DNA of 64,000 bases, taken from NCBI GenBank assembly GCA_029267635.1, contig JAJUIK010000003.1:1-64000 (forward strand), given 5' to 3'. Under the pieces are notes generated by a model. The model searched no databases. It was not told where the DNA came from and was given only the letters and a program-made list of their open reading frames with translations. A program made the translations under genes and the position numbers. The stretch is from Moraxellaceae bacterium. Lineage in GTDB: Bacteria; Pseudomonadota; Gammaproteobacteria; Pseudomonadales; Moraxellaceae. This document shows, piece by piece, positions 7,257-15,861 of this stretch (the stretch's first letter is position 1; the number at the start of each line of letters is the position of its first letter).

Positions 7257-8612
7257 CTAGTGTGGATTTTTATCTAAAAGCTGGAACAAACCCAGCATTA
7301 AGAGAATCCAGAGGGGAATCATTACTACGGATTCCATAAAGCCTTGTGTCCACATAATATAGAGGACAGCCAAAATAAACAGCAGTACCAAATAATTACT
7401 CATAGGTGCCCAAAGTGCCGGGAAGCGGGGGGGTATTTGGGCTTGCTGCATTGCTTGCTTAAATTTTAGGTGAGTGAGACTGATCATGGCCCAGTTGAGC
7501 ACAAGTGCTCCGACCACCACATACATCAGGTGGCTGAGTGCATCTTCCGGTACAAAATAGTTCAATAAAACACAGCCAAAAATGAGCAGAGCTGAAAATA
7601 AAACCGCAGGAATCGGGACACCGTGCTTATTCACTTTACTGAAAATTTTCGGTGCATTGCCTTGTTGGGACAGGCCAAACAACATACGGCTGTTGGCATA
7701 CATGCCACTGTTATAAACAGACAGGGCTGCGGTCAAGATAATAAAATTCAGCAGATGTGCCGCCCAGCCAATACCTAACTGGCTGAAGATCATGACAAAT
7801 GGGCTTTTATCCAGACCACCGAGTTCCAGTTGGTTCCAAGGTACTAGAGAGAGCAGAATGGTTAATGAGCCCACATAAAAAATCAGGATACGGAACACCA
7901 CCTGATTAATCGCTTTAGGAATGGTTTTTTCAGGATTATCCGCTTCAGCTGCCGCCATCCCGATAAGTTCAATCCCGCCAAAAGCAAACATCAAAAATGC
8001 TAGCATATAGAAAAGGCCATCAAAACCGTTCGGAAAAAATCCTCCATGACTCCACAGGTTGCTCAAACTGGCCGTTGAATTGGCATCGGCAGTCAAGAGC
8101 AGATACACACCGAACAGGATCATGGAAATCACCGCTGTGACTTTGATGATTGCCAGCCAGAATTCGGATTCACCATAAAACTTCACATTGCCCAGGTTGA
8201 TCGCGGTAATGATCCCAAAGAAAAACAGCACAGAAACCCATGCAGGAATATGCGGCCACCAGTAATTGATATATTTGGCGACAGCCGTTAGCTCAGTCAT
8301 CGCGACCAGAATATACAGAATCCAGTAATTCCAGCCGGCCAGAAAGCCAGGAAACTTGCCCCAATATTTGTTGGCAAAGTGACTAAAAGAGCCAGCCACC
8401 GGTTCATGGACAATCATCTCGCCTAATTGGCGCATAATCAGGAACGCAATCAGGCCACCAATGGCATAACCTAAAATGATTGAAGGTCCAGCCGACTGGA
8501 TGACTTGTGCAGAGCCTAAAAATAAACCCGTTCCAATTGCGCCACCCATGGCAATGAGCTGGATGTGACGGTTTTTCAAGCCACGTTGAAGTTGAGAAGA
8601 CGCGTTGTTCAA
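7257..8612 (-). CDS. aroP: Aromatic amino acid permease, AroP-like (APC family)
   Basis: 451 aa with about 12 hydrophobic segments. The start LKNRHIQLIAMGGAIGTGLF and later GQMIVHEPVAGSFSHFA-like, GWNYWILY and GMYANSRMLFGLSQQGNAP segments follow the E. coli AroP/PheP branch of the amino acid-polyamine-organocation superfamily closely. It should import Phe, Tyr and/or Trp by proton symport in the inner membrane. Substrate choice within the AroP/PheP/ProY group is inferred from similarity and not proven. It is monocistronic, with its own terminator, and divergent from yjdM. Confidence 0.85.
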   Translation of the reverse strand: MNNASSQLQRGLKNRHIQLIAMGGAIGTGLFLGSAQVIQSAGPSIILGYAIGGLIAFLIMRQLGEMIVHEPVAGSFSHFANKYWGKFPGFLAGWNYWILYILVAMTELTAVAKYINYWWPHIPAWVSVLFFFGIITAINLGNVKFYGESEFWLAIIKVTAVISMILFGVYLLLTADANSTASLSNLWSHGGFFPNGFDGLFYMLAFLMFAFGGIELIGMAAAEADNPEKTIPKAINQVVFRILIFYVGSLTILLSLVPWNQLELGGLDKSPFVMIFSQLGIGWAAHLLNFIILTAALSVYNSGMYANSRMLFGLSQQGNAPKIFSKVNKHGVPIPAVLFSALLIFGCVLLNYFVPEDALSHLMYVVVGALVLNWAMISLTHLKFKQAMQQAQIPPRFPALWAPMSNYLVLLFILAVLYIMWTQGFMESVVMIPLWILLMLGLFQLLDKNPH

Positions 8613-8984
8613 AGTGCTGACTCGACGATGAATAAGCCGGTTATTGTAATGGATTTCAATGCTTTTGACCCGTTAAATGCTAATCTGAAATCTGATTTTT
8701 TAATTAAATTAAAAAATAAACTTAACGGGTTAAATTAACCTTTTGGTATAAAAATATTTTTTAAATAATTGCTGTGGTCTAGGGTTATCAAATCATGGAT
8801 ATTTAGAGCAAAGTGGAGAGAAGCAGCATCTATCAGTAAAAAACTTTACTACGATACGCAATAATGCGCTGCAACAGATTTGTAATACCTAATATTTTCT
8901 AGGGTTTTTCTTGCGGCTTAGGGATTCTGTTCAGAATCACATAGAGAAAGCGTGCGGAAAACAGTATCATGAGGGCAGCATTCA
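8613..8984. promoter_or_regulatory. Intergenic control region between aroP and yjdM
   Basis: 372 bases without a gene, A+T-rich in its middle. ACCCGTTAA at 8668-8676 is repeated inverted as TTAACGGGT at 8722-8730, and the near-palindrome GGTTAAATTAACC at 8728-8740 overlaps the second arm. These lie 56-128 bases before the aroP start and look like operator sites for a regulator of aroP. The regulator is unknown; TyrR-like control is only a guess. No RNA gene is apparent. Confidence 0.45.
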
Positions 8985-9344
8985 ATGACAGAAGAAAATC
9001 TGATGAGCGATCAAGTACCTACATGTCCAAAATGTAATTCAGAATTTGCCTATAGTGATGGGGCTTTATTTATTTGTCCGGAATGTGGACATGAGTGGGA
9101 TGCACAGACCAGTGCGGAAAGCGATGACGTAATAGTGAAAGATGCGGTGGGGAATCTGTTGCAGGATGGTGATACCGTAACCGTGATTAAAGATTTAAAA
9201 ATTAAAGGTTCATCACAAGTGGTCAAGATTGGGACCAAAGTGAAAAATATTCGCTTGTTGGATCACGGCGATCATAATATCGATTGTAAAGTTGAGGGTA
9301 TTGGTCCCATGAAACTCAAATCCGAATTTGTTAAAAAAGTTTAA
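8985..9344 (+). CDS. yjdM: YjdM/PhnA family zinc-ribbon protein
   Basis: 119 aa. Residues about 10-45 form a zinc ribbon with two Cys pairs ([10 protein letters not shown] and [11 protein letters not shown]). The rest follows the PhnA domain of Yjd[23 protein letters not shown], then [21 protein letters not shown] and a [12 protein letters not shown] end. The family was named for alkylphosphonate loci, but its biochemical role is unsettled and no phosphonate genes are nearby. A GAGG lies ten bases before the ATG at 8985. An internal ATG at 9003 gives the length usual for the family and may be the true start. Confidence 0.85.
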   Translation: MTEENLMSDQVPTCPKCNSEFAYSDGALFICPECGHEWDAQTSAESDDVIVKDAVGNLLQDGDTVTVIKDLKIKGSSQVVKIGTKVKNIRLLDHGDHNIDCKVEGIGPMKLKSEFVKKV

Positions 9345-9353
9345 GTTCTATTC

Positions 9354-10280
9354 TTGATCGAGGCTCGTGTGTCATCTCTACCATCCGTCCAAGCAGATGT
9401 GCTGAAACAGGCGCAAGAACGTATCCAGCAAGATTTATTGACCGCATTGGATGCTTTTTCCATTCCTGAACCTTTAAAAGGGGCTGTCTATCATGCAGTC
9501 ATGTTGGGCGGGAAGCGAGTGCGTCCTGCCTTGTGTTATGCCACAGCTGCGCTAACAGCAGACCGCCGGAATGATGCAGCCGTGCGCCGTGCCGCGGTTG
9601 CGATTGAACTGATTCATTGTTATTCCCTGGCGCATGATGACTTGCCGTGTATGGACAATGATTTATTGCGTCGTGGCCAGCCGACCTGTCATGTGGCCTT
9701 TGGGGAAGATACTGCCTTGCTGGCAGGAGACCTGCTGCAATCCATGGCTTTTGAGGTACTGGGGAGCCGGCTGTTTGATTCAGGTCCAGCTGTTGAGGCG
9801 GCAATTGTGTTGAAACAGATGCAGATTCTGGCAACCGCCAGTTCTAAAATGGTCTGTGGCCAGATGCTGGATTTGCAGGCCGAAGGTCAACAGATTTCTC
9901 AACAAGAGTTGGAAACCATTCACCGTAACAAGACCGGCGCTTTAATTTCAGCAGCGATTATGATGGCTGCTGTGACCCAGTTTGCGGGTACGGATCAGGC
10001 GATTCCGCAATTACGCCAGTTTGGCCAGTCGATTGGTCTGGCGTTCCAGGTGCAAGACGATATTCTGGATATCATTTCAGATACGCAAGTGCTGGGTAAG
10101 ACTGCGGGCAAGGATGAGTTGGTGGAAAAATCAACGTATCCTGCGCTGATGGGTTTGCAAGAGGCGCAAGCGTATGCGCTTGAGCTGCATGATCAGGCCT
10201 TTGAGGCCCTCACTTATTTTGGTGAAAATGCGGCTGAGTTGTACCAGATTGCTGAGTTTCTCTTGGTGCGTAAACACTAA
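9354..10280 (+). CDS. ispA: Farnesyl diphosphate synthase (short-chain polyprenyl synthase)
   Basis: About 308 aa. Both aspartate-rich motifs are present: DDLPCMD within LAHDDLPCMDNDLLRRG, and DDILD within FQVQDDILDIISD. MLGGKRVRPAL near residue 50 is the substrate-binding Lys-Arg region. The enzyme joins IPP to DMAPP and GPP in the cytosol to make C15 precursors for undecaprenyl phosphate and quinones. The upstream in-frame start is TTG at 9354, only 9 bases after yjdM; a GTG at 9369 is the alternative. It is convergent with the SPFH gene. Confidence 0.92.
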   Translation: MIEARVSSLPSVQADVLKQAQERIQQDLLTALDAFSIPEPLKGAVYHAVMLGGKRVRPALCYATAALTADRRNDAAVRRAAVAIELIHCYSLAHDDLPCMDNDLLRRGQPTCHVAFGEDTALLAGDLLQSMAFEVLGSRLFDSGPAVEAAIVLKQMQILATASSKMVCGQMLDLQAEGQQISQQELETIHRNKTGALISAAIMMAAVTQFAGTDQAIPQLRQFGQSIGLAFQVQDDILDIISDTQVLGKTAGKDELVEKSTYPALMGLQEAQAYALELHDQAFEALTYFGENAAELYQIAEFLLVRKH

Positions 10281-10404
10281 TCTGCCTTGAGTTTGGCTGC
10301 GTAAGGCAAGGGGGGTATTCCGCCCTTTGTGGTGTTGGTAAGGTCATAAGATCATCACAGTGTCAGGCACATGAGCAGGGCAGATTTTCTTTCACGGCAA
10401 AATT

Positions 10405-10433
10405 AAAAAAGACAGCGATAAGCTGTCTTTTTT
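10405..10433. terminator. Bidirectional terminator between ispA and the SPFH gene
   Basis: GACAGC, loop GATAA, GCTGTC, flanked by six A before and six T after, so it works in both directions between two convergent genes. Confidence 0.85.
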
Positions 10434-10448
10434 GATTAAAACGTAAGA

Positions 10449-11306
10449 TTAATGATTATGACGTCCCATCACACCACGAATGGTATTTAATACATCGGCT
10501 GGCAAGACCACAGTTTTGGCATTGTTGGATTTGGCCATATCCTGCATGGCTTTGACATATTGTTCACCCAACAGATAGGCCACGGGAATTTCTTTATCAC
10601 CGACGGCTGAGCTAATCATTTTAATGGCTTTTTCAGAGGCTTCAGCCAAGACCACTTGAGCTTCGGCATCGCGACGTGAAGCTTCCAGACGACCTTCTGC
10701 TTCGAGAATCGCTGCGTGTTTTTCACCATCCGCTTTGGTCACGGTGGCACGACGCTGACGTTCTGCTGCCGCTTGTGCTTCCATGGCAGATTGCATGGTT
10801 TGTGATGGTTGAATATCCTGGATTTCCACAGTTTTGAGCGTAATACCCCAGTCGGAAATATCATCCGAAATCGCCAGTTTCAGTTTGGCCTTGATATGAT
10901 CACGAGAAGACAGGGCATCATCGAGATCCATTTCACCCACAATTGAACGCAAAGAAGTCTGTACCAGATTCTGAATAGCCAGAATGTAATTCTCGATGCC
11001 ATAGACTGCTTTTTCTGGCGTAGTCAGGTTGATATAGGCCACGGCATTCATCAGGAGTACCGCGTTATCACGGGTGATGACTTCCTGTGATGGAATATCC
11101 AGCACGATATCTTTGGTCGTGACCTTATAAGCCACTTCATCAATATACGGAATGACAAAATTCAGACCAGGCGAGAGCGAGGTATGGTATTTGCCCAAAC
11201 GCTGTACAATCCATTTATAACCTTGAGGCACAATGCGCACCCCTTTAAAAATGGTCACCCCGACAAAAATTAACAAGGCTAAAACAATAATGGTTCCGAC
11301 TGACAT
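10449..11306 (-). CDS. SPFH/Band 7 membrane protein, QmcA-like
   Basis: 285 aa. One N-terminal membrane segment (IIVLALLIFVGVTIFKGV) is followed by the Band 7 core (VPQGYKWIVQRLGKYH, SPGLNFVIPYIDEV, VITRDNAVLLMNAVAYI). An Ala/Glu-rich coiled region EAQAAAERQRRATVTKADGEKHAAI comes next. QmcA/stomatin proteins form large membrane rings and are linked to protease control and lipid microdomains. The NfeD-type gene directly upstream is the usual partner. The gene starts 30 bases after nfeD on the same strand. Confidence 0.88.
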   Translation of the reverse strand: MSVGTIIVLALLIFVGVTIFKGVRIVPQGYKWIVQRLGKYHTSLSPGLNFVIPYIDEVAYKVTTKDIVLDIPSQEVITRDNAVLLMNAVAYINLTTPEKAVYGIENYILAIQNLVQTSLRSIVGEMDLDDALSSRDHIKAKLKLAISDDISDWGITLKTVEIQDIQPSQTMQSAMEAQAAAERQRRATVTKADGEKHAAILEAEGRLEASRRDAEAQVVLAEASEKAIKMISSAVGDKEIPVAYLLGEQYVKAMQDMAKSNNAKTVVLPADVLNTIRGVMGRHNH

Positions 11307-11336
11307 TTTCTGTCCTCTTGATTTTCTTTAAATTTA

Positions 11337-11795
11337 TTAAGTGGTATGTCTCTGCACCACCAGATCATTGCCGAGAATGTCCACAACACGGACACGATCA
11401 CCGACCTGAACCGGGCTGAGGCTGCGGCAGATCCATTCATCAGCGCCCAGTATCGGCATTGGGAAACGTACCTTGATCTGCTCATGACTTAAGCTGGTTT
11501 CAATCACCATGCCGACCTGACCAATGGTGGCTTCACGTGGCAGGCCGGCTTTGGTTTTATCTATCGATAAGGGTTTAATAAACTTAAACCAGAGCACGGT
11601 GCACAGAACTGACAGCACGATCCACATGATCAGCTGTGTAGACATGCTCATCATTGGAAACAGCCAAAACAATACGGCCACCATGAGGGCCGCGATCCCG
11701 AACCACAGCGCGGCAAACGCCGGAATGATCAGTTCGGAGAGCATCAACACAATACCCAACACCACCCAATGCCAGGGTTCAACCACGAATTCCAT
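11337..11795 (-). CDS. NfeD-like membrane protein (YbbJ type)
   Basis: 152 aa. Three hydrophobic segments occupy residues about 8-80, then a soluble OB-fold C-terminus from about 85 (LPREATIGQVGMVIETSL, then GADEWICRSLSPVQVGDRVRVVDILGNDLVV). This is the short NfeD form that pairs with SPFH proteins such as QmcA. The two genes form a two-gene operon here. Its role as a scaffold or partner of the ring is inferred from the family. Confidence 0.88.
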   Translation of the reverse strand: MEFVVEPWHWVVLGIVLMLSELIIPAFAALWFGIAALMVAVLFWLFPMMSMSTQLIMWIVLSVLCTVLWFKFIKPLSIDKTKAGLPREATIGQVGMVIETSLSHEQIKVRFPMPILGADEWICRSLSPVQVGDRVRVVDILGNDLVVQRHTT

Positions 11796-11899
11796 ACAGC
11801 TACTCTTATGTTGTTATTTCGAGATGATATAGATCAATCAATGACTTGCATCAATGTAGCAGATGAGGGCAGAAATAAATATGAAAATTGCCGATCTGT

Positions 11900-12817
11900 C
11901 TAGAATTTTGCTCGTGGTGCAGGCTGTAATGCAGCGGGTGATTGTTTGAAACGCGCAATCGCAGCCTGAATTTCACGGACTTTCAGTTGTGCCGCCTGTT
12001 CACCTTCTAAAATAGCAGCATTGCTGGATGCCAGGTCCAGTACCCCCAGATGGCCGACCTTAGGTTGAATCACCACATTGGCTTGACGCAGTTCCTGCTG
12101 AATACTTTGCTGTCCCATGATATTAATGGTCTGGTCCAGTAGGCCCCACATGCTCATCGGGCGGTCGGCAGTTGGACGTGCCGAAATATCCACGGCAATT
12201 ACGAGATCGGCGCCCATGGCTTTGGCTGTAGCAACCGGAATCGGGCTGACCAGGCCACCATCGACATATTTCAGCTTGCCAATAGTAGCGGGGACAAAGA
12301 CATTCGGAATGCTGCAGGACGCACGTACGGCCTGTCCGGCATTGCCCTTGATAAACTCGGCTTTTTGTCCATTGTCCAGTCGGGTTGCCACTGCAGCGAA
12401 ACGTAGCGGGAACTGTTCAATCGGTTTGTTCGCCAGCTGTTGATTGACATAATTTTGCAGTTTTTGTCCCAAGACAAACCCTTGCCTGTTTAATGTCAGG
12501 TCACGAATATCCGATTCTTTAAATTGTAGTGCGATACGTTGCAGTTGATACGGAGTTTTGCCGCTGGCATATAAACTGCCGACAAAACTTCCGGCGCTGG
12601 TGCCAGTAACAATTTTCGGCCGAATACCATGAGATTCCAGCACCTTAATGACCCCGATATGGGCAAAACCCTTGGCACCGCCACCGCCCAAGGCCAGAGC
12701 AATGACGGGTTCTCGTGCTTGGGTGGTCGTGGATGGGGAAGGTTTCTCTGCAATTTGCTGGCAGCCGAAAAAACTCAGGCTTAAGGCAGTAATAATTGAA
12801 AAAGGGATCAATTTCAT
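11900..12817 (-). CDS. Patatin-like phospholipase, predicted lipoprotein
   Basis: About 305 aa. The catalytic features are intact: oxyanion loop GGGGAKGFAH, nucleophile Ser in GTSAG, and Asp in the VDGGLVSPIPV motif. It resembles the RssA type. From the ATG at 12817 the protein begins MKLIPFSIITALSLSFFGC, a lipoprotein signal with Cys at residue 19. A GTG at 12859 would add 14 hydrophobic residues and make the signal unusually long. It probably hydrolyses lipids at the inner face of the envelope. The monocistronic setting gives no further clue to substrate. Confidence 0.82.
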   Translation of the reverse strand: MKLIPFSIITALSLSFFGCQQIAEKPSPSTTTQAREPVIALALGGGGAKGFAHIGVIKVLESHGIRPKIVTGTSAGSFVGSLYASGKTPYQLQRIALQFKESDIRDLTLNRQGFVLGQKLQNYVNQQLANKPIEQFPLRFAAVATRLDNGQKAEFIKGNAGQAVRASCSIPNVFVPATIGKLKYVDGGLVSPIPVATAKAMGADLVIAVDISARPTADRPMSMWGLLDQTINIMGQQSIQQELRQANVVIQPKVGHLGVLDLASSNAAILEGEQAAQLKVREIQAAIARFKQSPAALQPAPRAKF

Positions 12818-12859
12818 GAAAATAACAGCAAAAATAAAAGGATAAATGATGTTCATCAC

Positions 12860-13243
12860 AGCAGATTGCCGCTGGTTTTTCTAGCCATTTTTCCGGCATT
12901 TTTGTAAAAGCTCAAAGCGGCGGATTCATTTACTGGTGGGAAATCAGCTGAGCCTGATTCCTTAAATGTTGCGAATGCGTCGCTTACAGGGAAGGTCTGG
13001 ATATTCTTACCATTCTTTTTATGTTGCGGTCTGATGAGCATGCTTGGTCGTCTGCTGTATAGTCCGGCAATCAAGAGGGAAAATATCAAAAATACATTGA
13101 TATGATGTGAGTGTACTAGCCTGAAACGGATGTAAACACCTTAGAACGTCAGGATGGACAGGCAGAATATGCAGCGCATCACGGACTGTTGTGGCGTGTA
13201 GAGTATATTTTTTATGCTGATCTTTGTTTAACCCTGGAGTATT
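12860..13243. other. Intergenic region between the patatin gene and the MFS gene
   Basis: 384 bases separating two divergent genes. It must hold both promoters, but I see no strong consensus pair. An open leftward stretch of 77 codons crosses it (about 12856-13089) with a TTG start and no ribosome-binding site, so I do not call it a gene. A GGAG site at 13234-13237 belongs to the MFS gene. Confidence 0.4.
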
Positions 13244-14494
13244 ATGCACGCTCAATCTCTTTATCTCTTGCTGTTTTCCCTGTATTGGGCACAAGGTTTA
13301 CCGGTCGGCTTTATGACCCATGCCTTACCGGTCATTTTACGTGCCGAAGGGGTTTCTTTGGCACATATTGGCGGTTTTGGCCTGTTGATGCTGCCGTGGT
13401 CGATCAAGATATTTTGGGCGCCGTGGGTGGATCGCTGTTCTGGCCGATGGGGTGCCTATCGTAGCTGGATTATTCCAACCCAATTGCTGAGTGTGCTGGT
13501 GCTGGTCATCTTGTCCTTTTTCCCGATCAGTGCTTTGGATCAGCCGGGATATTTGCTGGCTTTTTTTATCAGCTTATTGCTGCTAAACCTATTGGGCGCC
13601 ACACAGGATATTGCAACCGATGGTCTGGCTGTCCGTTTGCTGGGCCAGCAACAACAGCACTGGGGCAATAGCTTTCAGGTGATTGGCTCCCGACTGGGTT
13701 TTATTGTCGGCGGCGGTCTGCTGTTATGGGGACTGGACTGGCTGAGCTGGCAAATCACCTTTTTATCTCTGGCGAGTCTGGTCTTACTGAATACCTTGCC
13801 GATTTTAATCTTGAAATCAGCACAAGCTGTTTCACTCAACCCACACACAACTTCGGATTCGAAGCCCTGGACACAGCTTTACCATGACCTGCGGCATTAT
13901 TGGCAAGACCCTGTATTTAAGGTGTGGCTAGGAGTATTGCTCAGTTTCAAGGTCGCTGATGGTCTGGCTGGGCCAGTATTGAAACCCTTGATGGTCGATC
14001 TGGGTTTATCGTTTAGCCAGATTGGCCTGTATATCACGATGTTAGGGGCTGGTGCCGCCTTAGTCGGGGCGGGAATGGCTGGATTCTGCTTAAAATGGCT
14101 GAGTCGTGCTCAAGCATTGCTACTCTTTTCAATTTTGAAAATCGCCAGTCTGGCTGCATATGTCTGGTTGGCCTGGCAATACGAACAGTCTCGGCCTGTG
14201 GCACATGCGCTGATTTATGCAATCAATGCGGTGGAAGATCTGCTGTCTGCCATGCTGCTCATGGTCATGCTGACCTTAGTGATGCAAGTTTGCCGTCCAC
14301 AATTTGCTGCCACCGATTTTACTTTTCAAGTGGCCTTGATGGCGACTGTAAGTGGGATTTTGTATGGCATCGGCGGGATATTGGCCGAAATTTTGGGTTA
14401 TGCGACTACGCTGGAGGTAATTATTCTGCTGGCGGTCTTGTGTTTATGGCCGATAGTGCGCTGGCAATCCAGAATAACAAAACCAATATTATAG
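13244..14494 (+). CDS. MFS permease of the AmpG / RhtX-FptX type
   Basis: 416 aa, about 12 membrane segments. The N-terminal SLYWAQGLPVGFMTHALPVILR, the WAPWVDRCSGRWGAYRSW loop and LLGATQDIATDGLAVRLL follow the pattern shared by AmpG muropeptide permeases and the RhtX/FptX siderophore permeases. Length and the single 12-helix unit fit RhtX/FptX slightly better, but no siderophore genes are nearby, so the substrate is open. GGAG lies 6 bases before the ATG. The next gene is the porin on the same strand, 132 bases away. Confidence 0.75.
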   Translation: MHAQSLYLLLFSLYWAQGLPVGFMTHALPVILRAEGVSLAHIGGFGLLMLPWSIKIFWAPWVDRCSGRWGAYRSWIIPTQLLSVLVLVILSFFPISALDQPGYLLAFFISLLLLNLLGATQDIATDGLAVRLLGQQQQHWGNSFQVIGSRLGFIVGGGLLLWGLDWLSWQITFLSLASLVLLNTLPILILKSAQAVSLNPHTTSDSKPWTQLYHDLRHYWQDPVFKVWLGVLLSFKVADGLAGPVLKPLMVDLGLSFSQIGLYITMLGAGAALVGAGMAGFCLKWLSRAQALLLFSILKIASLAAYVWLAWQYEQSRPVAHALIYAINAVEDLLSAMLLMVMLTLVMQVCRPQFAATDFTFQVALMATVSGILYGIGGILAEILGYATTLEVIILLAVLCLWPIVRWQSRITKPIL

Positions 14495-14626
14495 AAGGAT
14501 TTTTATATCGATTGGTTGATATTAGACTTTTTGCTAAAAATGGAATAAACAAATCGCAACAAAATAGTTCTGTGTTATAAAACCAACGCGTAATATTTGT
14601 TACAAATTGATGACAGGACGATTCAC

Positions 14627-15745
14627 ATGAAAAATAAAATTGCTGCTGCGATTGCCTTGAGCTTATGGGCGGGTTCTAGTTTTGCTGCCCCAACTTTGTA
14701 TGGGGAAATTGATGCGAGTCTGGATTATTTGCCTGAAGATAATAAACTCGGGATTAAAGACAGTGATGTCTGGGAAGTGAGTTCGAACAGCTCTTTTATT
14801 GGGGTGAAAGGTGAAGAAAAACTGACCTCACGTTTAAATGCCGTGTATGGCATTGAGTGGGGTATCAGTGCAGATGGTGATGGCACGGACTGGACGGTAC
14901 GTAACCGTTTTGTCGGTTTAAAAGATGCGAAATTGGGAACGCTCAAAGCGGGTGCGCATGATACGCCACTAAAACAACTTTCCAGTGTGGTCGACACTTT
15001 TAACAACTATGTCGCAAATAAAGCCGATGTAAGCGGCATTATGGCGGGTGAAACTCGTGTTTCAAATGCCGTGATCTATGAATCTCCTGCCATTAAGCTG
15101 CCTGCTGGTGCCTTAAAAGTAAATGCATTACTTGCAACAGGTGAAGACAAAGGGATTGAAAAAGGGAATGGTGCTTCTAAAACAGCAGGCCGTGGCTTGG
15201 GTGATGCCTGGTCGGCTTCGATCGCCTATGAAAGTCCACTGGTCGTTGCCGGTGTGGCTTATGATAAAGCTATTCCAACAACCTTGGCAGGACGTGGTTT
15301 CCTGAATGCGTCAGAACCGGAAGTCACAAGTAGTGTTGCTGGTACAGCTTTTGCTGCAGCGAATACTGTACGTGCGATTGGTCGTGTCAATTTACAAAAT
15401 GGTTTAGCATTGAAAGCCTTATATCAAAACTCTGAAGTTGAAAATGTTGAAGGTAATGATACTGTTGCTGCAAATATTGACGATGCACAAGGCTGGTTAG
15501 TCGGTGCTGAATATAATCTGCCTGCTGCAAAAGCCTGGACAGTAAAGGCACAGTACAGCCAAAACATCACCAGTTTTAAAGATGCCACAGCGGACTTTGA
15601 AGCCCAGCAGATTTTTGCAGGTGTAGACTATGCCTTTAGTAAGCAGGTTAAAGCCTATGGATATGCAGGTTATTTAACATTAGAACAGGCTGATCAAGAG
15701 ACCAAACAGCCAGTCGTGGGTACAGGTTTAGAAATCAAATTCTAA
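14627..15745 (+). CDS. Outer-membrane porin (Gram-negative Porin_4 type)
   Basis: 372 aa from the ATG at 14627, which has AGGACG six bases upstream and gives a clean signal peptide (MKNKIAAAIALSLWAGSSFA, cleavage before APTLYGEID). The rest is beta-strand rich, with PTLYGEIDASLDY at the mature N-terminus and a C-terminal aromatic residue (GTGLEIKF), as needed for BAM recognition. The general form is that of trimeric 16-strand porins. It should pass small solutes. Specificity cannot be read. Confidence 0.85.
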   Translation: MKNKIAAAIALSLWAGSSFAAPTLYGEIDASLDYLPEDNKLGIKDSDVWEVSSNSSFIGVKGEEKLTSRLNAVYGIEWGISADGDGTDWTVRNRFVGLKDAKLGTLKAGAHDTPLKQLSSVVDTFNNYVANKADVSGIMAGETRVSNAVIYESPAIKLPAGALKVNALLATGEDKGIEKGNGASKTAGRGLGDAWSASIAYESPLVVAGVAYDKAIPTTLAGRGFLNASEPEVTSSVAGTAFAAANTVRAIGRVNLQNGLALKALYQNSEVENVEGNDTVAANIDDAQGWLVGAEYNLPAAKAWTVKAQYSQNITSFKDATADFEAQQIFAGVDYAFSKQVKAYGYAGYLTLEQADQETKQPVVGTGLEIKF

Positions 15746-15764
15746 TCAGCGCATGATTCCAATG

Positions 15765-15795
15765 AAAAAGGCAATGTCATAAGCATTGCCTTTTT
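15765..15795 (+). terminator. Terminator of the porin gene
   Basis: GGCAATG, 7-base loop, CATTGCC, followed by TTTTT and preceded by AAAAA. It lies 20 bases after the porin stop. Its T-tract runs into the PmrA-box repeats. Confidence 0.85.
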
Positions 15796-15797
15796 AT

Positions 15798-15814
15798 TTT
15801 AAGTCTTTTTTAAG
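15798..15814 (+). promoter_or_regulatory. PmrA box before pmrC
   Basis: TTTAAG at 15798-15803 and TTTAAG at 15809-15814, separated by five bases, exactly the half-site pair with 11-bp period known for PmrA-type regulators. It lies 47 bases before the pmrC start. The response regulator encoded in the same operon is the expected binder, giving positive autoregulation. Binding is inferred from the motif. Confidence 0.75.
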
Positions 15815-15861
15815 TTTGGATTTATAGATTAATTGCATCTTATCAGCTCAATTCGCTCACG

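Noticed and set aside
12856-13089. A leftward 77-codon open frame before the patatin gene
   Set aside because: TTG start, no ribosome-binding site, no family; it overlaps the upstream region of a real gene. Homology search would be decisive.
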